DNA of 64,000 nt from Apostichopus japonicus (Eukaryota; Echinodermata; Holothuroidea; Aspidochirotida; Stichopodidae): the NCBI RefSeq assembly GCF_037975245.1, contig NC_092574.1:5758713-5822712 (forward strand). Reading direction: 5' to 3'. Below are positions 11,501 to 24,028 of this stretch, one piece after another. Both the position numbers and the translations under genes were made by a program. A model generated the notes under the pieces. It had not been told where the DNA came from, searched no databases, and saw only the letters and a program-made list of their open reading frames with translations. How positions within the stretch are numbered: the stretch's first letter is position 1; every line of letters starts with the position of its first letter.

Positions 11501-14198
11501 CGAATGCCACATCACCACCAACATGCAGACACCGTCGAGCATGCGGGTCACCTTTGCACTCTGCTTTCTCCTGGTCGCCATCAGTGTGGCCTTCAACTGC
11601 AACATTCTCGCCTTTCTGGACGCCATCCTCATGCAGAAGCTCGGGGCGGAGAATCGCAAGGACTACGGGAAGCATCGCATGTGGGGAGCGGTGGGGTTTG
11701 GAGCCATGGCCTTCCTGAGTGGCATCGCCATTGACACGTACACGTCCATCACCGACTCGTCCAGCACCCGCTTCGAGCCGTTGTTCATACTCTTCCTGGT
11801 CTCCATGGTCTGTGCGGTCGTCCTGGCCGCGACCCTGCGGTATCCGCAGCACGAGAAACCGGAGATGATGCACCACGACCTCTGGTCGCTGGCCAAACAG
11901 CCGGAGGTCTTGATGTTCCTGTTTGTCATCACCGTAGAGGGCATCTCCTTCGGCATGTGTTTCTCTTACGTGCTCATCTTCCTGACCAATGACTTGGAGG
12001 CGTCGCACACCCTGCTCGGATTGTCCATCCTGGTCACGACGATGGCCGAGATACCTGTCCTCTTCACGTCTGGGAAGATCATCAAGTGGATCGGGTACGA
12101 GGGCGTGGTCTACGCCACCCTGGCCGCATATGCACTCCGGTACCTAGGGTACGGTCTCATCAGTAACCCATGGCTGGTTCTACCTATTCAGGCACTCCAC
12201 GGCATCACCTTTGGACTCGGATGGCCGGGCTTTACCAATTTTGCAATAACGAATGCCCCGAAGGGTATGGCTACCACCTTGCAAGCTATCATGCTGGGAA
12301 TGTACATTGGTGTTGGTAAGTACAACAAAAGGAAGTCCTGTCTGGGTTTGGAAGTCAATATTTTATGTGTGGTACAAACAAGACACAAACAGTGTCTTAA
12401 AGTAGTTAGTCTTGTCTTGTCTTTGGGGGGGGGGGGGTTCTTCCTAGTCGTGCTAAAAAGCAACAGAGGGGTCCTGTCTTATCGGTCCTATTCAGCTCTA
12501 CGAAACTTGACAAGACTCCAGACCATAATGGTACCGTGAGTTGACCACTAGCAGTATATTATACTGCTTCGTAGTTTATGAAGAAGAGATCTTTTGAAAC
12601 ATATTTTCGAAGTTTCAAGTAAAAAATTTCACCCAGCACATTCGCAGCAGTTGAGAGCTTTCACATGAATTTGTTACTTTGATTCAGATATTTGTAGTCT
12701 GTGAAGATGCACATCAGGACCGATATGATAGCGCCCTCTGTATAAACACTGGAGAGACCGATTTTTAATAACAGACACTTCCCTCTATTGAGGAAGGTAA
12801 GAGCTGTTTCAAATCGGCTTGTCCCGCAGTGTTTCCTGCATGGAATATTTTTGTCTTTCTGCCAAATTTTGTGCACGAACAATTTTGCTGTCGTTTTAGC
12901 CTGTACGATGCAGTATTTTGAGATTTTTCTCTTACAAGGTTGGTATTGCCTGGATGCAAGTAGAAAGTTTGATGATGGTAAATATCTGCAAGCATTGAAG
13001 ATAAAGAGCTATATATCATTTTAAGTCTTTAATAATATTATGAACTTTGCAGTTTGCTCTCTACATACCTCTACGATCATAAGAGTTTGCTAGAGTCAGG
13101 GTATCTAAACCTGTGATTTTTTACCCCCCCCCTTTTTCTCTTGACAGGAACCGCAATTGGCAACCTTTTCGGGGGATTTATATACGAAGCCATCGGAGCA
13201 AGGAAACTATTCTTTGCCAACGTTGGTCTCCTGGTATTCACTGGACTCGTTTTCTTTGTGGGAAATCGTTTCTTCATTAAGAAGCCATCAAAGGCCTCTG
13301 CCACTCCAACCGACACCAAAGGTAAGAAAAAGGGAAATTCAAAAGACTAGTAGTTATGATGATGCTTTGAATTTAGAGAACATTGTTAGCTAAGCAAACA
13401 GTTCCTATAAAACATAAAAAGAGTGAGTTTTTGATCCATATAGTTGAAACTCTGAAGTTTGAAAAGTGCCTGTGTACCTGGCAGTAATGAACTGCGTGGA
13501 AGTGAAAAAAAAAAAAATCTATTGGTTGTTGTTGAAATCGCTGCAAGGTCAAAAGCATGGAGCTACTACAGTGTTGGCAAGTAGGGAAGTACAAGCACGG
13601 TTTACAAGGGGCAGATCGGTGAAAATCGGTTGAAAAGGGCAGGGTGGACGAAAAGTAGGGCTGGGCGAGGCGGGCCACCCAAGTATAACACTGAAGCTAG
13701 GGCACTGGGCCATCTGCCATATATATTGTGTAGAGCATTCACAAAGTACAGGCAGTGATACGATTGCACCTTTACAACTACACTAGTAAAAGTAGGTCAT
13801 GCAATAAACACTGTCTGTGTCCGATTGAGGGCAAGCTTTTTTCACAGGACGCAAAGTTTTAGGGGAATTGCGTCCCTGGGACGCAAAGTTTTTTCTCGAG
13901 TAACATTATTGAATGGTTTTTCATGTTATCGATATCAGTTTTATCTGATCTTATCGATATCATAAGTTTTATCATAAGTTTATAAGTTATCATAAGTTTC
14001 ATCATTTCATATATATATATATCATATCATGTTATATCATAAGTTTTATCGATATCATTGCCAGGCGTCGAGGACGTGCAAATGATGGAAGTTACACAAC
14101 ACTTGAATGGCAATGCCAAACCGCAAAACGGCAAGACCGTCCCTCCGGAGGGTGAAACGATGCTGGCTCAGGTGGAAGTTGAAATCGAGAAAGACTGA
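8468..14198 (+). CDS. MFSD6-like major facilitator transporter, gene 1 (4 coding exons)
   Basis: The coding exons are 8468-8531, 10840-12315, 13148-13321 and 14065-14198. They join in phase to 615 residues. The protein fits the MFSD6 / MFS_1-like family of multi-pass membrane proteins; the human member is poorly characterised and its substrate is unsettled. An N-terminal helix runs into ACMIPYLPVYFVYLGL (24-39), typical of the family. The MFS cytoplasmic motif GAIADKFSKHK is at 63-73. A large extracellular loop (about 99-255) has 11 cysteines and N-glycosylation sequons NIT, NVS and NGS. KHRMWGAVG is at about 299-307, followed by the second half of the helices and a charged C-terminal tail. 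The ATG was chosen because human MFSD6 has an equivalent 'KINNDLL..KVFYF' stretch here. The frame is open upstream to the splice acceptor at 8425, so an extended N-terminus is possible. Gene 2 is its tandem paralog. Confidence 0.85.
9470..9930 (+). repeat. Interspersed repeat in gene 1 intron 1, two diverged units
   Basis: Two units share '..acacgatatct..agatagg', '..catacttggcatgt..ccttccct', '..tacaagaa' and 'gaggtcaa.ggtcatttggggtcatca'. The same family is present in reverse orientation at 30180-30600. This is intronic repeat, not coding. Confidence 0.55.
9990..10080 (+). repeat. Short dispersed repeat shared with 20390-20460
   Basis: The phrases ACTTGCA, CTACTCTTG and TTTAAAGGCAAGTAACCGCTGGG recur in the same order at 20397-20455 with scattered differences. 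The unit is under 100 bases and unnamed. Confidence 0.5.
10183..10259 (+). repeat. CCAAAGGGATGCCCCCTG minisatellite
   Basis: Three copies of an 18-22 base G/C-rich unit lie in intron 1 of gene 1. One copy is extended by GAGGGGGAGATTCTG. Confidence 0.7.
10840..12315 (+). CDS. MFSD6-like gene 1, coding exon 2
   Basis: This large exon carries most transmembrane helices, the GAIADKFSKHK motif and the cysteine-rich loop. The acceptor is TTCGATAG at 10832-10839 and the donor is GTTG/GTAAGT at 12316. Its third codon positions are strongly G/C, unlike the surrounding DNA and unlike gene 2. The frame stays open into the intron to 12539, which would give a different C-terminus if the intron were retained. 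Confidence 0.9.
13148..13321 (+). CDS. MFSD6-like gene 1, coding exon 3
   Basis: It encodes GTAIGNLFGGFIYEAIGAR and a last membrane helix (LLVFTGLVFFVGN), then a basic/proline tail. The acceptor is TTGACAG and the donor AAAG/GTAAGA. It is directly comparable to 40415-40582 in gene 2 (GFILGNFLGGYIYDQFGPR). Confidence 0.88.
14065..14198 (+). CDS. MFSD6-like gene 1, terminal coding exon
   Basis: After ATTGCCAG it encodes a hydrophilic cytoplasmic tail of 43 residues ending IEKD and TGA. The tail has no similarity to known domains and differs from that of gene 2. Confidence 0.75.
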
Positions 14199-17100
14199 TG
14201 CTCAGGCTGTAAAAGTAAAACTGTTTGACACTATCCAAGAAGCTTCTGCTCTATCTCTGCCAGCGGTGGAAAAAGCAGTTGTTACAGACCTCAAGAGAAT
14301 TCTGCTAGCTGGCAGCAGACTGGAAGGATTTGGCACGAGATAAAGACCGTGTGGAAAATTACAAAAAGGAACATTGTAGTGTGTGGAAGGATGTCCAAGC
14401 ACCTATTCACCCGGTGTGGTTTAATGTGAAGGGTCTCGGAGTTATGGTGTATCCGATCGTCGGTATCGTCATAGAACATGAAGAGTGGCATTAAAGGTGG
14501 AAGGGAAGGGGTGGCGGCGGTGAGGAGGGGGTGGGGGAGAGATTCTAGCTTCATCTACACGTGGGTAGACGGCTGTAAAATTTGTTTAAAACGTATAACA
14601 ATTTATCGAAACAGAGATATTTTAAACTGTTGCCTTAACATAGATGTGTGTGGTCTTTAGCAGGGTCTGATCTAAACATTCATTTTCCCATCAGGTTTGA
14701 TGAGCATTGCTTAAACTCGTCAGGGAATTTAACGTAAGCCTTAATTAACAGTTGTGGACACCTTTTATGGAAGGTATTCAAACCTATGTTCTGTGGGGTG
14801 TCTATGTTTGTATTCATATTTGGCTGAGTGGATGGTACCAACTAGTCAACACAGCTTTATAGTCTCTTAGTGCTTCTTCTTAAGAGTCTGATGTTAATTT
14901 GTTTTGACATCTGTAAACCCTGTAGTACCTAATACTTTGGGAGAATCTACCTCTGTTGAATATTTATCGGTATTGTGTAAGTAATGCCATAGCTGCAAGG
15001 AACGTACCTGAAAGCCATTCATTATGGTAACTGTAAAAAAAATTTAAAAAATGAACCAAAAAAATTACAAATATGAACCAAAGTTCTACACAGTTCTCAT
15101 ACCAACCGATCAGATCCCCATGGTGTTTATAAAAGTTTCTTCCATTGCAATTTTAACAGATCCATTTTATAGGGATCTGTCAGGAACATAATGCATGAGG
15201 TGTAGTTCAGTTTTGCTGTTGAATGTTCCCAATTGTTATCTGCTTAAGTTTATATCCCTCTGGGAAGAGGGTGATGTGTAGGTATAAGGGAAGCGACAGG
15301 CATCAAATTTAATATGATCCGGAACTCTTCACTCTCCATAGTAGGAAAATGTACCAACCATGGAGGAGGGTCATGTGACATGCTCCCAGGTGCTACTAGC
15401 ATATTATTTAAGCCCTTTGTCAGATTAAGAGATGAGCGTTCCGTGGGCAACACAGTGCCACTATAACAGGCTTTTCCAGTGACTTTGAGAATACTTGCTT
15501 AGCTTCGGATCATAACTTTTCTTGAGATTCACTTTCCATCTCATAAAAGGCCTGATCTGCGTGACCTTGGCTACTCTTCGAACATCTACTGTCAGTCTTA
15601 TTGATTGCGTACGGCGTTCGGTCCTATCGTATCATTCCCACTTGTTTACATGCAAAAAACGGCAAGGAGCCTTGTGTTGCTAAGGAACAATGAATCCTGT
15701 TGTCTGCTTCTGTGTCTATGTACATATGTGTACAATTTTGATAAGCTGCGTAGGTTCCAGTTGCGGTTTGATTGTTTGAAAGAAAATACTCAGAGTGGTA
15801 GGTTTGGAAATTGAAAATTACGGTAAAACATTGGAAAAATGTACCACTTCATCTTGATTCCATTGTTCGCGTAGCTTCACAAGGCATGTGTTAGCTATGA
15901 GATCATGACATTTAGTGTACTGTAGAATACACATACAGGGAGTACTATAAGAGTTGTGTGCTATAGGGGGAGCACGTCACATGGCTCTCGTTTTAATGCC
16001 CGTCTCGTAATTGACATATTCGGGCCATATTTATGTATACACCGATGGCTGCAGTTATGTAAGGGTGCACGCAGCTATCCCAATTAACACTGCACAATTA
16101 CAGGTAATATCTCTACAAACTATGTGCTATTGTTGTGATTATTTGGTGCAGACTTTTTTTTAAGTGCTTCTTACAAATGGTATTAAACAATTTTTAAAAA
16201 TATTTTTGGGACGTGGGTTTTCTTTTAATACGAAGGACTTTAGAAAATGAAGTGTTAGTGCATCAAGCTTCCACATTTTGACTCCATTGGTCGAAAACTA
16301 TTTAATATTTCTTGTATTCTCGGTGTTGACTACAATTTATTTTTCATCCGATATATTGTTCTCAGTGGAGTGTTTATATTTTGAATTGTTGAACATATAT
16401 GAAACGTAACCAGCATTGAGTCTCTTCTAAGGCCATGGGTCAAAATGTTTTTGTTTTTTCTATATGCCACTGCCCTCAGTAGTACCCATCATTCCAATGG
16501 ATGCCAACAAACAGTAGGAGACAAAAAATAAGCAAAAATTTGTTTAGCAAAAAGGGTGGAACTGTTTGTACAGCTTTCAGAAAAAGAAACAAACTGTGTA
16601 GCCAAAAGTTGTTTTAGGTTTTTGGTGTAAAATTATTCATGGTGGAAGTGCACAGGATCATTTTAAGTAATTCAGCCTTGTCCAGGCTTTTGTAGTAACA
16701 TTGTATATAGGTATCAGTTTTGCAAGATATGACCACTGATCGTCGTGATTTGGGCGTCTTATTGCAGAAAGAGGTACATTCTTTTTTGTTGCTGTATTTT
16801 ACACTTTTAAGTAATCAGTATACCTTGAAACCAGCTCATTGCCATATCTTGCTTCAATTTGTATCATTTTCAAGCATTCCAAGGAGAATAAAAGGAGAAA
16901 GTTCCATTCTTTTTTTTTAAAAGGAATTATGCAGCTTTTCAAGTAACTGTATTTTGCTGCTGTTTCGTTTTAGTCTAGTAAATTATTCTGCTAGAAAATG
17001 TTTAGAAAGGTGTCGGTATTTATACTTGGAAGGTAAGTTTTATTTCAAGGTGTCATATTATGGTCAGGATGCAAAGTCAATTGTATTTAAAAAAAAAAAT

Positions 17101-17500
17101 TTTAAAATGAAATTTTTGACAAGGTGTATTTTTGTACCTATTACCTTTTAAGTGGAGTTTCAACAAGAAAAAAAGAAGCTGACTCCATATATATCTTTCT
17201 ACTAACTTTCTTTTTCTCTTTTTAAATCCCTGTGAAAGCAGTTTTAAGTCTTCTCTGTCTTTGTGTCTACATGATGCTATGCAGCTTAATTTATATATAC
17301 CCTGACAGAGGAGGCCTTCAGGCGACTTGTTTTGAAGTGTCTGAAAAAAACATTTATGCTTCATTCATGATTATTATTGTTATATACAAACCCAACCGCT
17401 TGAAAGGTAATGTGGGATGTTCCATTTTTGTTTGAAAATAACTTAATTTCTAAACTGCTGCAGAAGGTACCGTTTTTTCAGTTTTATTCATGTCAATAAA
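14199..17500 (+). other. Probable 3' UTR and downstream DNA of gene 1
   Basis: No further coding exon is recognised after the TGA at 14196-14198. The first clear AATAAA in a plausible U/A-rich setting that I noted is at 17495-17500 (GTCAATAAAGTTAATATT), which would give a 3.3-kb untranslated end. The true cleavage site may be nearer, so this extent is uncertain. Confidence 0.3.
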
Positions 17501-17520
17501 GTTAATATTATTAATTAACT

Positions 17521-18330
17521 CTATTCTTTAAATCCATTTATAAAGTGCTTGACATAGAAGAACATCTAAGAGCACTTTACGTAGGACTAGAGTAAACTCT
17601 TACAAAGTACAAAACTGTAAGATACATACAGTACTGTAAGAGTAATCAACAGGAATAAAGTAGTCCAAGCAAAAACAGAAGAAAAAAAATAAAATTTAAA
17701 ATCAAAAATAAAATTAAAATGAAACTAATATTTAAACACAGTTAAAGACATATAAATACAAGATCAGTCATTAAAGTACATAATAAGAAAGATGACTTTT
17801 AAGTTTATACTTAGAGAAATCGAGAGGCTGTGACATGGCATTCCATAGACTTGGTGCACAATTATGACACGTCCCGTCACCATAGAGACTTATGATTTGT
17901 TTACTCAATTGCTGGGACTTTGGAGCAAAGAATATACCCACCCCAACAACATCTCTGTAGCATTCTTTAAATCCAAAATTAGTGTTTGTCTAGTCATTCT
18001 TTTTCAAAATATCCAAAACCGATTCCAACATATTTATTGAAATTTGATATAATAATGTGTGTGACTCCTTTCCTTCTTTCGACGAATCAAAGAGGTCTAT
18101 GTTAACAATTTCTTAATTGCTTTGATCAATGAAGGCTATTTTTGATAAAATTATATTAATATATATTAAGGAGTAAATTATCGATTTCTAAGAATAATGG
18201 AAAACTTTTAATTGCAGACAGACAACTTTGAACCATGCACAATGCAATTATTATAGGTGTCTACAACATTGCCAAGTTCTGCTACATGGTCTAGCCATTG
18301 ATGCCATAGTTATTAGGAGTAATTGAAAAG
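17521..18330. other. Intergenic DNA with a dispersed-repeat start
   Basis: At 17530-17600 'tataaagtgcttgacatagaag..agcactttacg' has partly complementary ends typical of a common invertebrate MITE type. A related phrase (TTGTATAGCGCATTATA) is at 23100. No gene is seen. Confidence 0.3.
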
Positions 18331-19043
18331 ATAATACCAAGTATTACATTGCACTGTAATCTGGTCTGATTATCGAAACCATAATACCAAGTATTAGGTT
18401 GCACTGTAATCTGGTCTGATTATCGAAACCGTAATACCAAGGACTAGGTTGCACTGTAATCTGGTCTGATTATCGAAACCGTAATACCAAGGATTAGGTT
18501 GCACTGTAATCTGGTCTGATTATCGAAACCGTAATACCAAGGATTAGATGGCACTGTAATCTGGTCTGATTATCGAAACCGTAATACCAAGGATTAGATG
18601 GCACTGTAATCTGGTCTGATTATCGAAACCGTAAAACCAAGGATTAGATGGCACTGTAATCTGGTCTGGTTATCGAAACCGTAAAACCAAGGATTAGATG
18701 GCACTGTAATCTGGTCTGGTTAGTGAAACCGTAATACCAAGGATTAGATGGCACTGTAATCTGGTCTGGTTAGTGAAACCGTAATACCAAGTATTAGATG
18801 GCACTGTAATCTGGTCTGGTTAGTGAAACCGTAATACCAAGTATTAGGTTGCACTGTAATCTGGTCTGGTTATTGAAACCGTAAAACCAAGGATTAGATG
18901 GTACTGTAATCTGGTCTGGTTAGTGAAACCGTAATACCAAGTATTAGATGACACTGTAATCTGGTCTGGTTATTGAAACCATAATACCAAGGATTAGATG
19001 GTACTGTAATCTGGTCTGGTTAGTGAAACCGTAATACCAAGTG
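18331..19043 (+). repeat. 50-bp tandem array, about 14 copies
   Basis: The unit is (G/A)TAATACCAAGGATTAG then (A/G)T(G/T)GCACTGTAATCTGGTCTG then (A/G)TTAtCGAAACC. Copies at the left carry TATCGAAACC; those at the right mostly carry TAGTGAAACC. The position-4 variant (TAAAACC) appears in only some central and right copies. The array is non-coding and lies in intergenic DNA. Confidence 0.95.
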
Positions 19044-21175
19044 TTGAAAAAGTACTTTAAGGCAATGTAATGTTATGGGCTTGCCTTTGAAATCATGTTA
19101 ACAAACCTTTATAATAACACTGCACTGTAATAAAGTCCAACTATGTAAATGAAAGTGCAGAGTAAGTCATTCACTGTTTAAGTAGGTCAACCGTTGAAAT
19201 CATCGTATCAGGGTATAAATGTCACAACAAAGATGATAGAGTTCCATTAATTTCTGGTCTAACCAATAAAACTATGTATGAGGCTGCAATCTTTCATGGT
19301 CTAACCATTAATTGCTGATGTTCTTAAAAGTAACTGATATTATCAAGATTTCATATCTTCTGCTAGAAAATTCAATGTAAATAAATTAAGAAAAGAGATA
19401 ACCATGAAGCATATGTAAAGGCAAGAAAATTCCTGCTGCAAATGCTACCAGCTACTGTAAAATAGAAATGAATTTGTTTCATCACATTTTAGTGTCGACC
19501 ACGGAAGAGGTTTGTAGAGTGGAAAAGAGTGTGACCTTATTCGTACTTGCATGAAGCCGTTCATTATGAAACAGTAGAAAGCTACTTTTTTTTTGTAATT
19601 TATTAATAAAATAACTGATTGTCTTATTAACTCCTGCTGAATATTAAGAAAAAGCTAGGAAAATTTGACATCAGTAAATATGTTTATTACAGTAAATACC
19701 TAACTAACAATAGTATATAAACCAATGCATTGTGTATTTTAATGATAAATCCATCCATATTATTAATTCTTGATCAACAGATATTAAATGGTGCAAGTAA
19801 AAGAAGTTTGAGATCAAAGCTTTGTATATCTCGGTGGTCATAAGTCAAGGCAGAGTTATATATACAGCTATATATATATACAGCTATATGTACAGCTATA
19901 TATACAGCTATATATACAGCTATATATACAGCTAGACAAGGTGGAAGGAAACTTCAAATCGAATCTATGTATTTATTGAGCATGAATGTCAACTCTGACA
20001 TTTGTTACCATCATTGGAAATGTCTCTGTGTGAGGCAACACAGCTGGAGTGGTGGGGACAGGGGGGCACACTTCAAAAGAAACCTCAAGATATCAGTTGG
20101 ATGTAAATACCCTTTGAGAGCAAAGTTAAAGAGTGAGTTGGAACTTTTCAAGCAGTACAGATTGAGAAGGAAGTTTTTTACGGTTTCCCATCATTCCTTT
20201 AAAGCAGGGTGCTGTTAATGGATGTTATGAGAGCAATCAGTGCAAGAACATATGTGTCATGTGTAAGTGACATGTGTCACGTGTGTCACGTGTCATGTGT
20301 AACTGACACATGTGTCACGTGTCATGTGTAAGTGTCATGCCCCTACTAAATATTTTGACATTCCACCTGGAGTATGAACTTCAGCCATGGTTATTAACTT
20401 GCAGACTACTCTTGTACTGCTCATGTAATGAATTTAAAGGCAGGTAACCGCTGGGGTGGGGGGGGGGGGTTTCCATCTGGTAAGTTGCACCCATGGAGTG
20501 CCTGTGTGACCTGTAATCCAAGTGACCTTATCACATTCTTCAGGGTTGTTGATACCACATGTGTGCTGTATTCTCACAGACGCGTAGCCTAACGAGACTT
20601 GCGTTTTTTCTGTCATATCATGAATCAATAAATGTATCATAGTAACCTCCCAAAACTCTTTACGGTCTTATTCCTGGGCAGCGTTCCGTTTTGACGGTCC
20701 ACGTTGAAGTTAATAATTGCCTGGTCCGGTTCGTGGGACGCTGTTGCATCTGGTTCAATATACGTGTAAATATAAATATAAGAGTAGCAACCAATAATGA
20801 TATTGACTTGTTTTGTTTTGTTATTTTCTGTAATATGATAACTGGCCTGATTGTTGTCAGAGGTCGGTTGGTTTTGGTCAATAATAAACAAAAAGTTTGT
20901 TATTCGCGACAGATCACACAATACACGTAAAGAAAACAATACAACAGATATTAATATCCAGGGTTGCAGATTAAATAGTTGAGAACTAAGCAAGCCTTTA
21001 AGTTGTAGGTTTACTGATGATACACTTTTATCCACATATCAGTGTTGCTAAATGAACATATTGGTTGCGTTTATATCGATATATTGGTTGTGTTATCTAC
21101 ATATTGGTTGATCTATGGGCATATTGATTACATTATTGACATATTTGCTAGCGGGATATTGATAGTTCTATTGTC
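19044..21175. other. Intergenic DNA, no gene recognised
   Basis: A (TATATACAGC)n-like microsatellite occupies 19858-19935. A GTGTCACGTGTCATGTG palindromic cluster, rich in CACGTG E-box-like sites, lies at 20255-20335. A dispersed repeat fragment is at 20390-20460. The reading frame at 19967-20218 has no recognisable product. Confidence 0.5.
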
Positions 21176-21447
21176 CAGGGGCGTATCCAGGATTTTCTAA
21201 CCGGGGGGGCGCAAAGTACTATCTAAGCGGAGCGCCACCATCTTGGCGACGTCTTGGCGTTTTTCTTCTGCTCCCTCCTTTTCTCCCTTTCCTCTTTTTC
21301 TCTCTTTTTTCTTTTTCTTTTCCCTTCCTTTCTCTCCTTCCTCCTCGTTTTCCCCCTCTTTTTCCCTTTCTTCTCTTTTCTTTTTCTCTCCTCTTTTTCT
21401 TACCCGGGGGGCGCACACCCCAACTCCTCTCCCTGGATACGCGCCTG
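21176..21447 (+). mobile_element. hAT-like MITE with long CT tract, copy 1
   Basis: The ends are CAGGGGCGTATCCAGG and, at the right, CCTGGATACGCGCCTG, which are inverted repeats. Between them are GGAGCGCCACCATCTTGGCG and a nearly pure pyrimidine tract at about 21261-21402. Flanking 8-mers do not match, so no target duplication is visible. A partial copy with the same right end is at 27725-27880. Confidence 0.65.
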
Positions 21448-23640
21448 AGAGTGTATGTTCAGCTGGCATTCACCAGCCAGCCATGTAGATGATGAAGGGG
21501 GCTTGTAGTCCCAATATTGTGATATTGAGCCTTATGTTGTGGGCGGAGGTCATATATTCGTTGAGTTCACCAGCGGTCAAATTGTGGAAACCATTGTTTA
21601 TCACAATATTTTAACGAGGACAGATGTCATATGTAGTATTTTGATGTATCACATTTAGTACAAGAAGCCAGTTGTTTAGGTCAATGCCAAGGTCATTTCA
21701 GGACAGCCTGTGTCATTGTGAATTATTGTTTGTCACATCACACTGCTTTTCACTGTATAACTAAGATCAACATGACATTTATATGATCACCGTTTTATCT
21801 TTGTAACCATAACTTTGAAACAGCTTTGAACGATGAAAGGATCTAATTGAAATGGAGTTATATTGTGAGAATTACCGTATACACACAGTCTCTATATAAA
21901 TTACGAATCCACTATCGTTTATGCTAAAGAATCTACCATATGACGAATAGCAGCAACCAATCAAAGCATTGGCTTCATATGATTTGCTTTAAACAAGAAG
22001 ATATTCATTGTATGAGTGGCTAAATGTGTAAGACTGCATTGACTCCTTACATAAGTGCTCATTCTGGACACTCAAAGAGTACAATTCAGAAATAAGAGAT
22101 TTGCCAAGACCAAGCAAGATGATATACCAAATTGGAATTGGTCTTAAGTCCGAGTGCAGAAAACTGGATTCGAGTGTATATTACACATTTCTTTGTGGGT
22201 ATACTGTACGGGTGGGATCTACATTAAATACGTGTTTGTTGCCACATTGTTCAGTTCAGTGGTGTTGTTATTGTTTGTTGTGTAGGGCAATCAGTCTTGT
22301 GAAGCTTCATACAACAGACACATCCCTACCTGTGATTCATTGATTAACGGTAAACTGTAACCGTGGGTGCTTTTTTGTTTTTTAAATTATGTGATGCAAC
22401 TTACCCTGCAGGTAGAAACAATTAAACACAAGAACACTGTGATACAACAAATTTGAACACATTGTTAGTAACAGATGATGAAGCCACAAATGAAAGTATG
22501 AGTTCATGTATAAGAATTCAAAATAATAACAATATTGGAAGCTAGGAAAGTTTTAAAGAAAATGGTTACACATCTCTAAAAGAGTAATGGCGTTCCGTTA
22601 TAACAATTCCTCATTCATATAAACACTTAATAGACATGCCGTTTTAACTGCAACTTTAAACCAGGGAGTTGAAAAAATATTCATCTGTTTGCACAAATCG
22701 TAGATATAACCCTCAGTGTCAACGTGTAAATTGTGTAATACAAGAGTACAACGACACATGATTCGGTATTTGTGCAGGTTTCCAATAACATGTTTTCGTA
22801 CTTTTTGGAATTATGTCATTCTTTCTTTTAAAAAAACCGCAACTTCTCAAAAGAACCAAAATTTCTTCCAATCCTTTGTATAGATGATTGAATTTGTTTC
22901 AAAGCAAATAAATGATAACAATCAACCGCAAAGTAGAAGGTTAAAAACACTCCCGTTACAAAGAAGTTTCATGCTGAAAGCAGTCAATGATGCGTTTCTA
23001 AATTTCCTGTGATTTGTTTGGCTAATAGTCCCTACCATTGTCTGCAAACATTTTTGCACATATCGTGCTCAATAAACATAACGTGTTTAAATAACTTATT
23101 TGTATAGCGCATTATACTGACGGTCTCAATGCAACTAATTATTAAATGCAAGCAAGCTGCAGAATGTTCAGGTTGGTTGTGCATGATAAATTAATGGTAG
23201 TTTTATCAATTTGTGTATGGTGGCATCCAATTAATATATGTTTGAACAAGAGTGGATAGAGGGTGTGGGTCGAACCTCTTTTTCATAGCACACATAAATT
23301 CAAAAGGAACATGTCCTAGCTGTTAGATCTAGTTATAGTTTCAGTTTCCGATCCTTCATTCCAGTATAAATAGCATAAAATGCAATTATGTTTAATAGGA
23401 GAGAATAAAACGTATGATAGATAAATTCCATAAAAGCGATTAAAGGCAAATTAAGAGCTAGTAAAAAAAGCATCAGTTTTCAAAGTGTTAGTCAACTGAA
23501 AAAAAATTAAGAAAATATCAATAAACGTATATTAAATCAAATCATTTAAGAAACCATTTTGAATAAAAAAAGATGCTCTGCATAGATAATGAATTTGTGA
23601 TAATTTTAACCCAATATTATGTTGGTGCTATTGCACGATG
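21448..23640. other. Intergenic DNA, no gene recognised
   Basis: AT-rich sequence without splice-bounded coding structure or family signatures in any frame that I could identify. Confidence 0.45.
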
Positions 23641-23653
23641 TCATAGAAGTATG

Positions 23654-24028
23654 CAGTGGCGTAGGAAGGTACTTTTGAGTGGGGGGGGGGGGCTGAAGAC
23701 TGATGGCCGGCCTGGGGGAGGGGTCTAAGGGGAGGGGGTGTCCCCCTCCCCCTTTGGAATCTTTTGCATTTCCAGGTGGCCTCAGATGCAATTTGGTGCA
23801 ATATAGCACACTTCAACACCCACTCCATTTTGTAAACTTTTCTATTTCTATTTTCACCTGGCCTTAGATGCAATATGGTGCTCCAAATGAGATTTTTTTC
23901 TCATTTGGAAATGAAAAAGGGGTTTTCTGACTTGCGAACCGGGGGGGCGGAATGATACTTCCGCCCCTCCACATTTTTCACTGGGGGGGGGGGCTGGCGC
24001 CCCCAGCCCCCCGGTTCCTACGCCTTTG
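23654..24028 (+). mobile_element. Intact hAT-like MITE with 8-bp target duplication
   Basis: The ends are CAGTGGCGTAGGAA and, inverted, CAAAGGCGTAGGAA. The flanks 23646-23653 and 24029-24036 are both GAAGTATG, a perfect 8-bp target-site duplication as made by hAT transposases. The inside has G/C-rich hairpins and the phrase CCTCAGATGCAATTTGGTG, which recurs in the element at 57582. There is no transposase, so it is non-autonomous. Confidence 0.85.

Noticed and set aside
11220-12008. 262-residue open frame on the minus strand
   Set aside because: It is the antisense of the G/C-rich second coding exon of gene 1. It has no domain signature, and the sense frame is a clear transporter.
12316-12539. 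Continuation of gene 1 exon 2 frame past 12315
   Set aside because: A strong donor (GTTG/GTAAGT) ends the exon, and the next exons restore the family C-terminus; the extension is unlike any MFSD6 sequence.
18331-19043. CRISPR-like array
   Set aside because: Units are directly adjacent with no unique spacers, and the window is animal DNA.
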